Below, piece by piece: positions 1-9,131 of a stretch of DNA of 44,619 nucleotides (its first letter is position 1; each line of letters opens with the position of its first letter). The notes under the pieces were generated by a model that saw nothing but the letters and a program-made list of their open reading frames with translations, did not search any database and was not told the origin of the DNA. The position numbers and the translations under genes are program-made. Origin of the DNA: JBDHAC01 sp039588215 (GTDB lineage Bacteria > Gemmatimonadota > Gemmatimonadetes > Palauibacterales > Palauibacteraceae); assembly GCA_039588215.1 (NCBI GenBank), contig JBDHAD010000019.1, forward strand, positions 1 through 44,619. The letters are read 5' to 3'.

Positions 1-229
1 CGGGCTTCGGTACCGCACGGTGCCGGTGTTCGACCCCAACACCTTCACGCAGCAGGGATCCGGGCCACACTTCCTGATCAGCCACTTCGTGGGCGTGTTC
101 ATCGAAAGCGTGGATCCCGGGCCTCCGGGTCAGGCAAATGTGTACGCTCGAATCATGCCGACCCTCGGGTTTGGCAATGACAATCCCGGAATCGGCCCGT
201 TGACAAAAGTACTCAGACTGGTGGAGTGA
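1..229 (+). CDS. TadG-like Flp pilus-assembly protein, C-terminal end (5' partial)
   Basis: The reading frame is open from the window edge and ends in TGA, giving about 75 visible residues. The stretch resembles the C-terminal tail of Tad-domain (TadE/TadG-like) pilus proteins: a phrase around VPVFDP, then a hydrophobic VGVFIESV segment like the usual 'ILGFFIE' strand, then a Gly-rich RIMPTLGF tail. These proteins sit in the inner membrane with a large periplasmic part and assist Flp pilus assembly. The location directly before cpaE, with the stop codon touching the next gene, supports the call. The N-terminal Tad membrane segment lies outside the window, so the identification rests on a weak tail match plus context. 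Confidence 0.6.
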   Translation, partial: GLRYRTVPVFDPNTFTQQGSGPHFLISHFVGVFIESVDPGPPGQANVYARIMPTLGFGNDNPGIGPLTKVLRLVE

Positions 230-231
230 CT

Positions 232-1545
232 TTGAGCGCAACACCTGCACATAGACCCTCGGATCCCGGCGGCTCCTTGACGGCGGTCGCGATCTCCGCG
301 GATGGAGGCTTCACGGAGATGATCCGCGCACGCCTCGAGGACAGCGACACGCACGTCGCGATCGAGAAGTCGATCGTGGCGCCGTTTACGGAGATCGACG
401 ATTCGCACCTCGAGGAGCTTCGGGGGCTGAAGCCTGACATCGCGTTCCTGGACCTCGAGAGCGACCCGCACATCGGGCTCAAGTTCGCACAATTCATGAT
501 CGACTCGGGTCTCGCGGGCGCCACGATCGCTTTCGGGAGTACGGACGCCCCGGACATCATCCTCGCGGCCATGCAGGCCGGGGTGACCGAGTTCGTCGGG
601 AAGCCCGTGGAACCCCAGACGTTGGAGAGCGCCATCGAGCGCGTCCTGCGCAAATCCGGACGCCGGGCCGAGAGGACGTCCGCTCAGCCGGGCCGCGTGA
701 TCATGGTGTTCAGCGCGAAGGGCGGCACGGGGTCGACGACCGTCGCAGCCAACCTCGCGATCGAGATGCACCGTCTCACGCGCAAGAAGACGCTGCTGGT
801 CGATCTCGATCTCGAGCTGGGGGAATCGGCTCTGGTCCTGGGCGTTGAGCCTCGGTTTAGCGTCGTGGACTTGATGAGGAACTTCCACCGGGTGGATTCC
901 GGGCTCCTTGCCTCGTACATCGAGCGCCACGACACGGGGGTAGAGATCCTCTCGGCTCCGTACCAACCCGCCGACTACGAGGCCGTCAGCAGCGACCGCG
1001 TCCGTCAGGTGCTGGGCTTCTTGAAGCAGCACTACGACTACATCATCGTGGACTCCCCGAAGACCTTTACACCGGCCACGCTCGGCGCCCTGGAGGACGC
1101 GGACGAGGTCTACCTGGTCACCACTGCGGACATCCCCTCGCTTCGTAATCTGACTCGATGCCTCCAGCTCGTCCGGAGCTTTGGCCGTTACAAGGGGGAC
1201 GAGTGGATCCGCCTGTTGGTGAACCGGTATGACCCCCATCAGGCCGTCACCGTCCCCGAGATCGAGAAGACGTTGGGAATGGACGTCTTCTGGACGCTTC
1301 GGAACGACTATCGGGCCGTGATGAACTCGATCAATGCGGGGAGACCAGCGGTCATGGACCAGAAATCCACATTCGCGAGAGACATCCGGTCGCTGGCCTC
1401 GAGAATGACCGGAACGCGAGTGGCCGAGGAGTCGGGTGGCTGGCTCTCGGGTCTATTCGGACGAAACGGGCGCCAGGGTGCGGGCGCGAGGGATGCGGGC
1501 GTGAAGGATGCGGTCGCGAAGGATGAGGTGAAGAGTCATGAGTAG
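232..1545 (+). CDS. cpaE: CpaE/TadZ-type pilus localisation ATPase
   Basis: The protein has about 437 residues. Residues about 15-130 form a receiver-like domain with an Asp in a FLDLES strand and a late Lys in GKPVEP. A ParA/MinD-like ATPase follows. Its deviant Walker A reads KGGTGSTT near residue 163: the signature N-terminal Lys is present, but the usual second Lys is Ser. A VDLDLELG strand and a VDSP strand match ParA Walker A' and B. CpaE/TadZ places the Tad secretion machine in the cell. I prefer the TTG start at 232 because GGTGGAG lies 5 nt upstream. A GTG at 226, overlapping the previous stop, is possible. The C-terminus is a degenerate pentapeptide repeat, and the gene overlaps cpaF by 8 nt. 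Confidence 0.88.
   Translation: MSATPAHRPSDPGGSLTAVAISADGGFTEMIRARLEDSDTHVAIEKSIVAPFTEIDDSHLEELRGLKPDIAFLDLESDPHIGLKFAQFMIDSGLAGATIAFGSTDAPDIILAAMQAGVTEFVGKPVEPQTLESAIERVLRKSGRRAERTSAQPGRVIMVFSAKGGTGSTTVAANLAIEMHRLTRKKTLLVDLDLELGESALVLGVEPRFSVVDLMRNFHRVDSGLLASYIERHDTGVEILSAPYQPADYEAVSSDRVRQVLGFLKQHYDYIIVDSPKTFTPATLGALEDADEVYLVTTADIPSLRNLTRCLQLVRSFGRYKGDEWIRLLVNRYDPHQAVTVPEIEKTLGMDVFWTLRNDYRAVMNSINAGRPAVMDQKSTFARDIRSLASRMTGTRVAEESGGWLSGLFGRNGRQGAGARDAGVKDAVAKDEVKSHE
1476..1532 (+). repeat. 15-bp tandem repeat inside the end of cpaE
   Basis: Four degenerate copies of a 15-bp unit begin at 1476, 1491, 1506 and 1521; the last is incomplete. The core of each is GG(A/G)TG followed by GCG or AG. 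In frame they encode the pentapeptides AGARD, AGVKD, AVAKD and EVK. The array stops just before the cpaF start at 1538. Confidence 0.7.
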
Positions 1546-2947
1546 TGCAGCCGATCTTCCCGAGCGCGAGGCGGTTGCGCCTGCGCGTGGCGGGCAGGCC
1601 TCGTGGGAGAGCCAGAGTGGCATGGACATGGACACCGGCTGGGTAGGCACGGCCGCGTATCCAAACGAGCTGCAAGAGATCCGCACCCGCGTGCACCGGC
1701 GTCTACTCGAGCGCCTCAACCTGGCCAATCTGAGCGAGCGAGATTCCGAGGAGGCGGCAGACGAGGTCCGCAAGATCGTGCGCGACCTGCTCTTGAGCGA
1801 GGAGACCCCACTCAATCTCGAAGAGCGGGAGATGCTCGTCGAGCAGGTCGTCAACGAGGTCTTCGGCCTTGGACCGCTGGAGCCGCTCGTGATGGACTTG
1901 AGCATCTCCGACATCCTGGTGAACGGATACGACCAGGTGTTCGTCGAGGTCGACGGTAAGCTGCACAAGACCGACGTTCGGTTCCGGGACGACCGACACC
2001 TGCTCCAGGTGATCGACCGGATCGTCTCGGCGGTCGGGCGGCGGATCGACGACTCGTCTCCGATGGTGGATGCGCGACTGGCGGATGGCTCGCGGGTGAA
2101 CGCGATCATCCCGCCACTCGCGATCGACGGTCCGCACCTGTCGATCCGTAAGTTCCGCCGCGACGTGTTGTCCGCCGACGACCTCAAGCGGAACGAGTCG
2201 ATAACGCCCGAGATGCTCATGCTGTTGCAGGGGTGCGTGAAGGCGCAGCTGAACATTCTCGTCACCGGCGGAACCGGGTCCGGAAAGACCACCCTGCTCA
2301 ACGTGCTGTCCGAATCGATTCCGCACGATGAGCGCATCGTGACGATCGAGGACTCCGCGGAGCTCCAGCTCCGGCAACCGCACGTTGTCCGGCTCGAGAC
2401 TCGCCCACCCAACATCGAGGGAGCGGGTCAAGTCGAACAGCGTCAGCTTGTCATCAACGCGCTCCGAATGCGGCCCGACCGAATCATCGTCGGTGAGGTC
2501 CGCGGGTCCGAAGCGATCGACATGCTTCAGGCCATGAACACGGGTCACGATGGATCGCTCACGACGCTGCACGCGAACACGACGCGCGACGCGCTCCACC
2601 GTCTCGAGACGATGGTTTCGATGGCCAACCTCAATCTCCCGGAGAAGGGCGTTCGGCAGCAGATCGCGAGCGCGATCGACCTCGTCATCCACGTGTCCCG
2701 GCTCTCGGACGGACATCGGAAGATCGTCTCGATCGCGGAGATCGTCGGGATGGAAGGTGACGTGATCACCATGCAGGAGCTCTTCACGTTCGAGCGCGAA
2801 GGCGTCACGCCCGAGGGCAAGGTCGCCGGAGAGTTCAAAGCGACCGGGATCCGTCCGAAGTGTGCGGAGCGTTTGATGGAGCATGGCATCGACCTGTCCG
2901 AGACGCTGTTCGCGAACCTCGACCTCGCGAGCGGGATGGGACGATGA
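1538..2947 (+). CDS. cpaF: CpaF/TadA secretion ATPase for Flp pili
   Basis: This 469-residue cytoplasmic ATPase powers Tad pilus assembly and belongs to the type II/IV secretion ATPase family. Walker A is GGTGSGKTT near residue 245. The Asp box is VTIEDSAEL and Walker B is the RIIVGEVRG segment near residue 315. The His box follows in the GSLTTLHANT segment, which is the family signature. The N-terminal third is helical and charged, as in CpaF proteins. The ATG start lies 8 nt inside cpaE and the stop overlaps tadB as ATGA, so these genes are very likely translated as one operon. Length is typical of CpaF. Confidence 0.96.
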   Translation: MSSAADLPEREAVAPARGGQASWESQSGMDMDTGWVGTAAYPNELQEIRTRVHRRLLERLNLANLSERDSEEAADEVRKIVRDLLLSEETPLNLEEREMLVEQVVNEVFGLGPLEPLVMDLSISDILVNGYDQVFVEVDGKLHKTDVRFRDDRHLLQVIDRIVSAVGRRIDDSSPMVDARLADGSRVNAIIPPLAIDGPHLSIRKFRRDVLSADDLKRNESITPEMLMLLQGCVKAQLNILVTGGTGSGKTTLLNVLSESIPHDERIVTIEDSAELQLRQPHVVRLETRPPNIEGAGQVEQRQLVINALRMRPDRIIVGEVRGSEAIDMLQAMNTGHDGSLTTLHANTTRDALHRLETMVSMANLNLPEKGVRQQIASAIDLVIHVSRLSDGHRKIVSIAEIVGMEGDVITMQELFTFEREGVTPEGKVAGEFKATGIRPKCAERLMEHGIDLSETLFANLDLASGMGR

Positions 2948-3930
2948 ACGCGTTACGTGCCTCCCCGGTCCTGACGGCCCTGGTCGCCTTTGGCATCATC
3001 GCGCTCGGGATCGCGTCGCTCGCACTGTTGTGGGAGGGGCTTCGGCAGTTCGGGCGCCAGCGAACGATCGGTCGCGAGCTCCGGAAGCTCTCGGACCCCG
3101 ACCGAGAGGAGGGCCTCGGCGATCTGTTGCGAGAGCGAGGGCCCGACGACCCAAATTGGCTCGAGCCGTTGCTCCTCAAGCTCCCACGCCGTCAGGATAT
3201 GCGGCACTTCCTCAACCAGGCCGACATCGGGTGGAGCGTGGGGACCTTCTTCCTTCTCACGTTGGGCATGGCGGCTGCGGTCGGGATCGCGATGCTGATT
3301 TCCGTGGGAGGCTGGGTCCTGCCGGTCGGGGGAGCGACGGTCGGTGCGCTCATGCCGTACATGCACGCCTCGCGTAAGCGGAAGATACGTTTCGCCCGCT
3401 TCGAGGAGAACTTCCCGGAGGCCATCGATCTTCTGGGTCGAGCGATCCGGGCGGGTCACGCTTTTTCGACCGGTTTGAGAGTGGTTTCCGAGGAGTCGCC
3501 CGAGCCGATCTCGAGCGAGTTCCGGCAGGTCTACGAGGAGCAGAAATTCGGACTGCCGCTCTCGGAATCTCTGCTCGCCCTCGCTGATCGCCTGACCCTC
3601 CTCGACGTGCGGATCTTCGTGACGGCCGTGCTGATCCAGCTTGAATCGGGCGGTAACCTCGCCGAGATCCTCGACAACCTGTCGAAGATCATCCGCGACC
3701 GGTTCCGCTTCCGGCGACAGCTCCGAACCCACACAGCTCACGGTCGGATGACGGGGGCCGTGCTCGGGCTGGCCCCGGTTGTAGCCGGTGTGGGGATGTT
3801 CGCCTTGAATCCCGAGTATATGCGCGTGCTGTTTGTTGATCCGCTCGGACGGCTGATGCTGGCGATGGCTGCAGGACTCCAGATCGTCGGGTTCATCGCC
3901 GTTCGGCGGATCATGGATATCGACTTCTGA
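2944..3930 (+). CDS. tadB: TadB, inner-membrane platform protein of the Tad pilus
   Basis: The 328-residue membrane protein carries a type II secretion F (GspF) domain. There is an N-terminal membrane helix (about residues 5-28), a hydrophobic pair near residues 98-135, the cytoplasmic F domain with its LPLSESL and ESGGNLAEIL helices, and two C-terminal helices. TadB and TadC form the inner-membrane platform driven by CpaF. I chose the ATG at 2944 because it overlaps the cpaF stop as ATGA. The frame is open further upstream, but that part lies within cpaF and has no homology-like features. Confidence 0.93.
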   Translation: MNALRASPVLTALVAFGIIALGIASLALLWEGLRQFGRQRTIGRELRKLSDPDREEGLGDLLRERGPDDPNWLEPLLLKLPRRQDMRHFLNQADIGWSVGTFFLLTLGMAAAVGIAMLISVGGWVLPVGGATVGALMPYMHASRKRKIRFARFEENFPEAIDLLGRAIRAGHAFSTGLRVVSEESPEPISSEFRQVYEEQKFGLPLSESLLALADRLTLLDVRIFVTAVLIQLESGGNLAEILDNLSKIIRDRFRFRRQLRTHTAHGRMTGAVLGLAPVVAGVGMFALNPEYMRVLFVDPLGRLMLAMAAGLQIVGFIAVRRIMDIDF

Positions 3931-3954
3931 CCGCTGTGATCTGAGGAACGGAAG

Positions 3955-4884
3955 ATGATCTTTCTTGTCGTGGCCCTGACGGCCCTCACGGTGGGGCTGC
4001 TCGTGCTCGGCCTCGCCAACATCGCCCCGGCCGAAACGCGCCTCGTGCGGCGGCGCCTGGCCTCGCTTCAGACGGGAGCGATGACGTATCGCGAGCTACG
4101 TGAGCGTCGCCGCCGACAGGCTAAGCGGGACCGGTTCTCAGGGCTCCTCGAGGCGCTGGGCGAGCGCGTCGGTGCGCGTCAGACGAGCGATTCCGCCACC
4201 CGGCAATGGATGATCCACGCCGGGATTCGGCACCCGAACGCCGTCGCCATCTACGTGGCCACTCGCTTGTTGGGCGGAGTAGCGTTCGGCATCGGCGGGT
4301 TCGTGGGCCTGGCGTTCCTGGGCGTGCGGCCACCACCTCTGTATCTGATCGCCGCTCTCCTAGGGCTCTTCGGTTGGATGTTCCCCTATCTGTACGTGGA
4401 TGGCCGCGTGAAGAAGCGTCAGCTCGAGCTTCGCAAGTCGTTGCCCGACACGCTCGATCTGCTCGTAGTATGCGTCGAGGCGGGTCTCGGGCTCAACCAG
4501 GCACTCGTGCGCGTGGCCGAGGAGGCGGATCGCCTGAGTCCCGAGATGAGCGACGAGCTGACGGTCGTGAACCTCGAGATCCGGGCGGGGACGCCGCGCG
4601 ACGAGGCGTTTCGGCGCCTCGGCGAACGCACCGGAGTCGATGACGTCCGTTCTCTCACGTCGATGCTCATGCAGACCGATCGCTTCGGAACCTCGATAGC
4701 GGACGCCCTGCGGGTTCACGCGGAGACCTTGCGGTCCAAGCGCATGCAGCGAGCCGAGGAGGCTGCAGCGAAGACCACTGTCAAGATGTTGTTCCCGCTC
4801 ATCTTCTTCATCTTCCCGGCGATCTTCGTGGTACTCGTCGGGCCTTCGGTGTTCATCTTCCGGGACTTCTTCGGAGGCTTCTAG
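3955..4884 (+). CDS. tadC: TadC, second inner-membrane platform protein
   Basis: The 309-residue protein has the same GspF-type fold as TadB. It has an N-terminal helix, a central hydrophobic hairpin near residues 98-145, the F domain with LGLNQALVRVAEE and DRFGTSIADALR, and a very hydrophobic C-terminal hairpin rich in Phe/Ile. A Lys/Arg-rich helix precedes the last membrane segment, consistent with the positive-inside rule. It follows tadB after 24 nt with AGGAACGGAAG as ribosome site, and its TAG stop shares one base with the GTG start of the next gene. Confidence 0.93.
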   Translation: MIFLVVALTALTVGLLVLGLANIAPAETRLVRRRLASLQTGAMTYRELRERRRRQAKRDRFSGLLEALGERVGARQTSDSATRQWMIHAGIRHPNAVAIYVATRLLGGVAFGIGGFVGLAFLGVRPPPLYLIAALLGLFGWMFPYLYVDGRVKKRQLELRKSLPDTLDLLVVCVEAGLGLNQALVRVAEEADRLSPEMSDELTVVNLEIRAGTPRDEAFRRLGERTGVDDVRSLTSMLMQTDRFGTSIADALRVHAETLRSKRMQRAEEAAAKTTVKMLFPLIFFIFPAIFVVLVGPSVFIFRDFFGGF

Positions 4885-5255
4885 TGCGCATGATCCGGAT
4901 CGCCAACGCCAGCCGTGACGTGGTGCTCGGCGACCGGGTCCAGGTCGCTGACCGCTGGTGGCCTCGCTTACGTGGTCTGATCGGCCAGCCCGAGCCGCAA
5001 CAGGGGGAAGGCCTCCTCATCGCGCCGAGTCAGGGCGTGCACATGTACTGGATGAAATTCGCCATCGATGTGGTGCTGGTGGACAAGGGGAAGCGGGTCG
5101 TAGCGGTATATTCGGACTTGCAGCCCGGCAAGCGCACCAAGATGCACTGGAGCGCCGAGTATGCGCTCGAGTTGCCGACCGGGGCGCTCGCGGGCACGGG
5201 GACGGAGGTCGGCGACCAGCTCGAGTGGACAGAAAGCGGCCGCGCGGCCGCATGA
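4884..5255 (+). CDS. DUF192 family protein in the Tad locus
   Basis: The 123-residue protein matches DUF192: GLLI-P near residue 45, then VHM-WMKFAIDVVLVD, then the ELP-G motif in ALELPTGAL. The family has no firm biochemical role. Members occur alone, often exported, and also inside Tad loci; this copy has no clear signal peptide. The GTG start at 4884 has GGAGG 6 nt upstream, which fits better than the internal ATG at 4890. One-base overlap with tadC implies co-translation and a pilus-related role by association only. Confidence 0.8.
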   Translation: MRMIRIANASRDVVLGDRVQVADRWWPRLRGLIGQPEPQQGEGLLIAPSQGVHMYWMKFAIDVVLVDKGKRVVAVYSDLQPGKRTKMHWSAEYALELPTGALAGTGTEVGDQLEWTESGRAAA

Positions 5256-5277
5256 TGGGTGAGGGGCCAAGAAGATC

Positions 5278-6624
5278 ATGACTCCATACGTTGCTGCCGA
5301 AGCGGCGATCGCCCCGGAGGTGTCGGCATCGAAGGCACCTCCCGTGCCGGAGACCCTTCAGGACACGGGCCTCTCAAACGCGTTCGTATCCGACCTGCTG
5401 CTGAAGACGCTCTATCTCCAGGGCGCGCGAACCGGGAGGCAGCTCGAAGGCTTCCTGCGACTCCCGTTTGCGATTCTGGACGACGAGCTCCTCGACCTCC
5501 AGCACCGACGACTCGTCGAGGTGCGCGGGAGCGAGGGCCACGGACGCATCGGGTACACGTTCGACATCACGGGTGAAGGACGTGCTCGTTGCCGCGAGAT
5601 CATGCAGACGAGCCGTTACGTCGGCCCCGCGCCGATCCCCTTGTCCGAATACTGGGAGTCGGTCCGCTCGCAGAGCACTCGAGGACTGCAGGTCGGTCGC
5701 GAGAGGATCGTCGAGGGCTTCAGTCACCTGGTGTTCGATGAGGAATTCATCGAGACGCTCGGCCCGGCGATCAACTCGGGGAAGTCCTTGTTCCTGTACG
5801 GACACGCGGGAAACGGAAAGACGTCGATCGCGGAAGCCGTCGCCGAGATGCTTGGCACCACGATTTTCATCCCGTTCGCGGTCGAGACCGACGGACAGAT
5901 CATTAGCGTCTACGACCCCGTGGCTCACCGCCAAGAGGGAGCCGAAGACCCTGAGGACGGTCCTGGTTTCCTGCGCGAGGCCCCTGAGTTCGACCAGCGG
6001 TACACGCTGGTCCGGCGGCCGGTCGTCATGGTCGGCGGAGAGCTCACGCTGGATGAGCTGGAGCTCCAATTCGACCCCCAGTCCGGCGTGTACCGCGCGC
6101 CTCCCCAGGTGAAGGCCAACTGCGGCGTTTTCATCATCGACGATTTCGGGCGGCAGCGCGTGCGACCCCGTGATCTACTGAACCGGTGGATGGTCCCACT
6201 TGACCGACACATGGATTTCTTGAGTCTGCCGATGGGACACAAGCTGCCGGTGCCATTCGAGTGCTTGCTCATCTTCGCCACGAACCTGAACCCGAGCGAG
6301 CTGGTCGAGGAAGCGTTCCTTCGGAGAATCCAATACAAGGTTCTGGTCGGGAATCCGACCCGCGAGGAGTATGAGGAGATCTTCCAGCGCTGCTGCGATA
6401 CCGCGGGGTTGGAGTACGCGGAGAGAGGCGTAGACCTCGTCTTCAAGGAGTTCTACGAGAAGCGTGGGCTGCCAGCGCGAGCGTGTCATCCCCGCGACAT
6501 CGTCAACCACCTGCTGGATATCTCTCGCTACATGGGGGAGGAACCGACAATGTCGGGCCGTATGCTCGGGCTCGCGTGTCGATCCTACTTCCTCGACATG
6601 CCGGTCGGCGAAGGGATGATCTGA
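5278..6624 (+). CDS. AAA ATPase with N-terminal winged-helix region, Tad-associated
   Basis: The 448-residue protein has two parts. Residues about 38-105 look like a winged-helix domain: helices ending in LLDLQHRRLVEV, then a GRIGYTFDIT wing. From about residue 140 comes an AAA module with Walker A GHAGNGKTS near 175, Walker B FIIDDFG near 285, a sensor Asn in FATNLNPSEL near 337, and an Arg pair FLRRIQYK near 352 that could hold the Arg finger. A VDGQIISVYDPV segment after Walker A is distinctive. I recall similar ATPases in Tad loci of other bacteria, but no established role. Context predicts remodelling of a pilus component or of the membrane protein encoded next. Confidence 0.75.
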   Translation: MTPYVAAEAAIAPEVSASKAPPVPETLQDTGLSNAFVSDLLLKTLYLQGARTGRQLEGFLRLPFAILDDELLDLQHRRLVEVRGSEGHGRIGYTFDITGEGRARCREIMQTSRYVGPAPIPLSEYWESVRSQSTRGLQVGRERIVEGFSHLVFDEEFIETLGPAINSGKSLFLYGHAGNGKTSIAEAVAEMLGTTIFIPFAVETDGQIISVYDPVAHRQEGAEDPEDGPGFLREAPEFDQRYTLVRRPVVMVGGELTLDELELQFDPQSGVYRAPPQVKANCGVFIIDDFGRQRVRPRDLLNRWMVPLDRHMDFLSLPMGHKLPVPFECLLIFATNLNPSELVEEAFLRRIQYKVLVGNPTREEYEEIFQRCCDTAGLEYAERGVDLVFKEFYEKRGLPARACHPRDIVNHLLDISRYMGEEPTMSGRMLGLACRSYFLDMPVGEGMI

Positions 6625-6637
6625 AGGAGTGGATCCA

Positions 6638-8317
6638 TTGGCCGATGACACGAACGCACAGCCGGACCCGAGATTGAGCGAGGACTCCGCCCCAAAAGAT
6701 GGCGAGGCTCGGTCCCCGGGCTGGCTCGAGCGCATGGAGGCGCGGCGCGCGGCGGAGGCTGAAGGTGCGCAGGGCAACCTGCCTGCGCGCACCAGTGGTC
6801 AGCGGCCTGTAGCGGTCGTCGGGCCTGAACTCTCGCCCGCCACCACACGGGACGTGTTGCGTAGCCCGGTAACCGATCTACAGGAGGTCGGGGTCAGCCG
6901 TCTTCGCGACGAGGCGATCCGGGTCGCGAGAGAGGACGCAGCTGCTGGCGTTCCCGAGGAGTCCAGCCCTGGGCCCACGGGCTCCGAGCAGGATCTGCGA
7001 GACCGTTGCCGTGCGTTCTACGATCGTTGGAGCTTTCAGCACCGCCGGTGGTTGCACAACGAGGTGGCGGAGCACGAGGAACACATCACCGACAAGCTCG
7101 GCCGCGCCTCGCTGGCGGTTGACCGGTTCGAGCGACTCACGAACGAGTTGCTGCGGCTCAAGGCGCGAAGGTCCCTGCGGCACTCCCAGGTCACGGACGA
7201 GCTCGGCAAGGACGCCCAGGATCGAGGCCTTCAGACGCGCGTCTACATGGCGGCGATCGCGTTCCTGGGACTCGTCGAGTTCTTCGCAAACGCACCCGTC
7301 TTCCAGGCGCTTCTCCCACGGGACGTACTCACCGAGCGGCAGATCCGCCTGGTCGCGGAAACGTCGCAAGGCTGGTTCGCGGGTGCCGAGCGGGTTTTCG
7401 CGCAGCTGCTGCTCCGGCCAGATGCCGCGCTTCTGGCGGCGGGGGTCGTGACGTTCCTGTGCGTGCTCGCCCACTTCTTCGGGCACTCTTTGCGTGATCT
7501 CGTGATGCAGCGGGACAAGGAAGAGCGCCACCACACCGTCGCGGTGAAGTCCAAGATGGAGAACGTGATCCCGATGGCCCTAACGGGCCTGGGACTCGTC
7601 CTCGTCCTCGGCGTTCTCTACGAGGCGCGCATCCGGCTCGGCCAGGTGGGTGAGGAGCAGTACCAGCAGGACACGATCGTCGTCGAGGAGCTCCGCCGCC
7701 AAGCCGGTTTCCTCCGCGCGGACGGCAACTTGCTCGACGCCAACGCCCAGTTGAACAGGGCGGACGACATGCAGGGCGCTGCCGTGCTGTTGCGGGAGTA
7801 TGCGGGCTCCATGAGCCGCTTGAGCTTCCCGATCCTCCTCCTGAACACCACACTGGTCATCTGCGCGCTGTCGGCGGCATATTTCCACCGGCGAGACAGA
7901 CGAAGGGAGCACTTCAACGAAACCCCCTTCGAGCGAGAGCGCCTCGAATTCATCGAGGCGGCGGAAGAGACGGCCAGCGACGTCACGACCTTCCTCGCCC
8001 AGCTCGCGAAGGGGACCCGCTCGTTGAAGACCGTGGCAGTCGCATCGGCTCAGGAGGAGCCGCGCGCGATGGTTCGGGAGCTCGAGTCAGTGATCGCGCT
8101 CTACCGCGCCGAGAACGGACGCGCGCGTGGCACAGATCCGCGTGCGATTACGGCGTTCCGGGAGCCCGTGGCCCTCGGAATCGAGATCGAAGCGGAGGAC
8201 GCGAAAGCGATCGAGCCGCTCCGCTCACCCGAGCAATACGACGGCGAGCGACAGAGTCTCCAGCAACGGTTCGAAGGGGCGCGGCAGAAGTTCAACCAGG
8301 AAGCAATCGCTTGGTGA
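6638..8317 (+). CDS. Four-helix membrane protein of unknown function
   Basis: I do not recognise the family. The roughly 559-residue product has a polar N-terminal half (residues 1-200) with helical charged segments. Membrane helices lie near residues 201-225, 262-285, 310-330 and 395-418, and a charged coiled-coil-like C-terminus follows. By the positive-inside rule (basic MQRDKEERHH after helix 2, HRRDRRREH after helix 4) both ends are cytoplasmic. The 65-residue helical loop between helices 3 and 4 is then periplasmic. I prefer the TTG at 6638 because AAGGAG sits 8 nt upstream; a GTG at 6629 overlaps that ribosome site. It lies between the AAA gene and the vWA gene, overlapping the latter. 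Confidence 0.7.
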   Translation: MADDTNAQPDPRLSEDSAPKDGEARSPGWLERMEARRAAEAEGAQGNLPARTSGQRPVAVVGPELSPATTRDVLRSPVTDLQEVGVSRLRDEAIRVAREDAAAGVPEESSPGPTGSEQDLRDRCRAFYDRWSFQHRRWLHNEVAEHEEHITDKLGRASLAVDRFERLTNELLRLKARRSLRHSQVTDELGKDAQDRGLQTRVYMAAIAFLGLVEFFANAPVFQALLPRDVLTERQIRLVAETSQGWFAGAERVFAQLLLRPDAALLAAGVVTFLCVLAHFFGHSLRDLVMQRDKEERHHTVAVKSKMENVIPMALTGLGLVLVLGVLYEARIRLGQVGEEQYQQDTIVVEELRRQAGFLRADGNLLDANAQLNRADDMQGAAVLLREYAGSMSRLSFPILLLNTTLVICALSAAYFHRRDRRREHFNETPFERERLEFIEAAEETASDVTTFLAQLAKGTRSLKTVAVASAQEEPRAMVRELESVIALYRAENGRARGTDPRAITAFREPVALGIEIEAEDAKAIEPLRSPEQYDGERQSLQQRFEGARQKFNQEAIAW

Positions 8318-9090
8318 GGCAGCTACAAAGGACAGCGAGACTAGCCGCGCTTGTTCTCGTTCCCGGCTCCTGGGCCTGCTCCGGCGGCTCCGCGGCCGAC
8401 GGGAACTCCCAACCCGCTGCGAATACACGGTCGCCGGTGCAGGTGATCTTCGTCTTCGACCGCTCGACCAGCATCCCCAATCACACGCTCGGGCTGGCGG
8501 CGCAGCTCACGAATCAGAGACTGGACGAGATGGATCACGGAGATCGCGTGGCCGCGATGCAGCTCCTGCAGCTCTCGCTCGCCGAGCCACCCCGTCGATG
8601 GGCGCAACACGTCCCCGAGCGGGAGCTGGCGGATCAGGAGATCATGCGCGACTCCGTGTCGCGCAGCCGCTTCCTGCGGGATGCGAAGATCCTGTTGACG
8701 CAGTTCTCCGATTCCGCCGGGCGGACCAACATCGATGGCACGGACATACTCTCGACCCTGCACGACGTGGGTGAGGAGTTGCGGGCCTATCGGGATCATG
8801 AGACGATTTTGTATCTTTTTTCGGACATGCTCCAGTCGAACCGTGCGGTCGACATGGAAGGGCTTCGTCAGATGCCTCCCGCAGGCTGGGTAGCGGAGGC
8901 CGATGCCCAAGGCATGCTCCCGGATCTGACGGGACTGTGCGTGATGGTGGTGGGGGCGAGAGTAGACACCCGAGTCGCGCAGCAGGTGAAGGCGTTCTGG
9001 AGCGAGTACTTCCAGACGACGGGGGCTACGTTGCTGGATCGCAACTACACCTTGCGGCCGGTGCGGCTGCCCACGAATCCCTGTTCATAG
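8314..9090 (+). CDS. von Willebrand factor A domain protein, probable lipoprotein
   Basis: The product has about 258 residues. A short N-terminal signal (basic RQLQRTAR, then a hydrophobic stretch) ends in SWAC, a lipobox-like site with an untypical -3 residue. A vWA-like fold follows. The MIDAS motif D-R-S-T-S near residue 49, a later Thr in NIDGTD and an Asp in YLFSDM give the full set of metal-ligand positions, so adhesion-type ligand binding is possible. The GTG at 8314 forms GTGA with the upstream stop; a TTG at 8311 is also possible. By position it belongs to the Tad-linked module. It would face the periplasm, where the loop of the preceding membrane protein is predicted. Confidence 0.72.
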   Translation: MRQLQRTARLAALVLVPGSWACSGGSAADGNSQPAANTRSPVQVIFVFDRSTSIPNHTLGLAAQLTNQRLDEMDHGDRVAAMQLLQLSLAEPPRRWAQHVPERELADQEIMRDSVSRSRFLRDAKILLTQFSDSAGRTNIDGTDILSTLHDVGEELRAYRDHETILYLFSDMLQSNRAVDMEGLRQMPPAGWVAEADAQGMLPDLTGLCVMVVGARVDTRVAQQVKAFWSEYFQTTGATLLDRNYTLRPVRLPTNPCS

Positions 9091-9131
9091 CCCGGGTGGG
9101 GCCGGGAGCGATACTCCAGTAAGGGGGGCAG

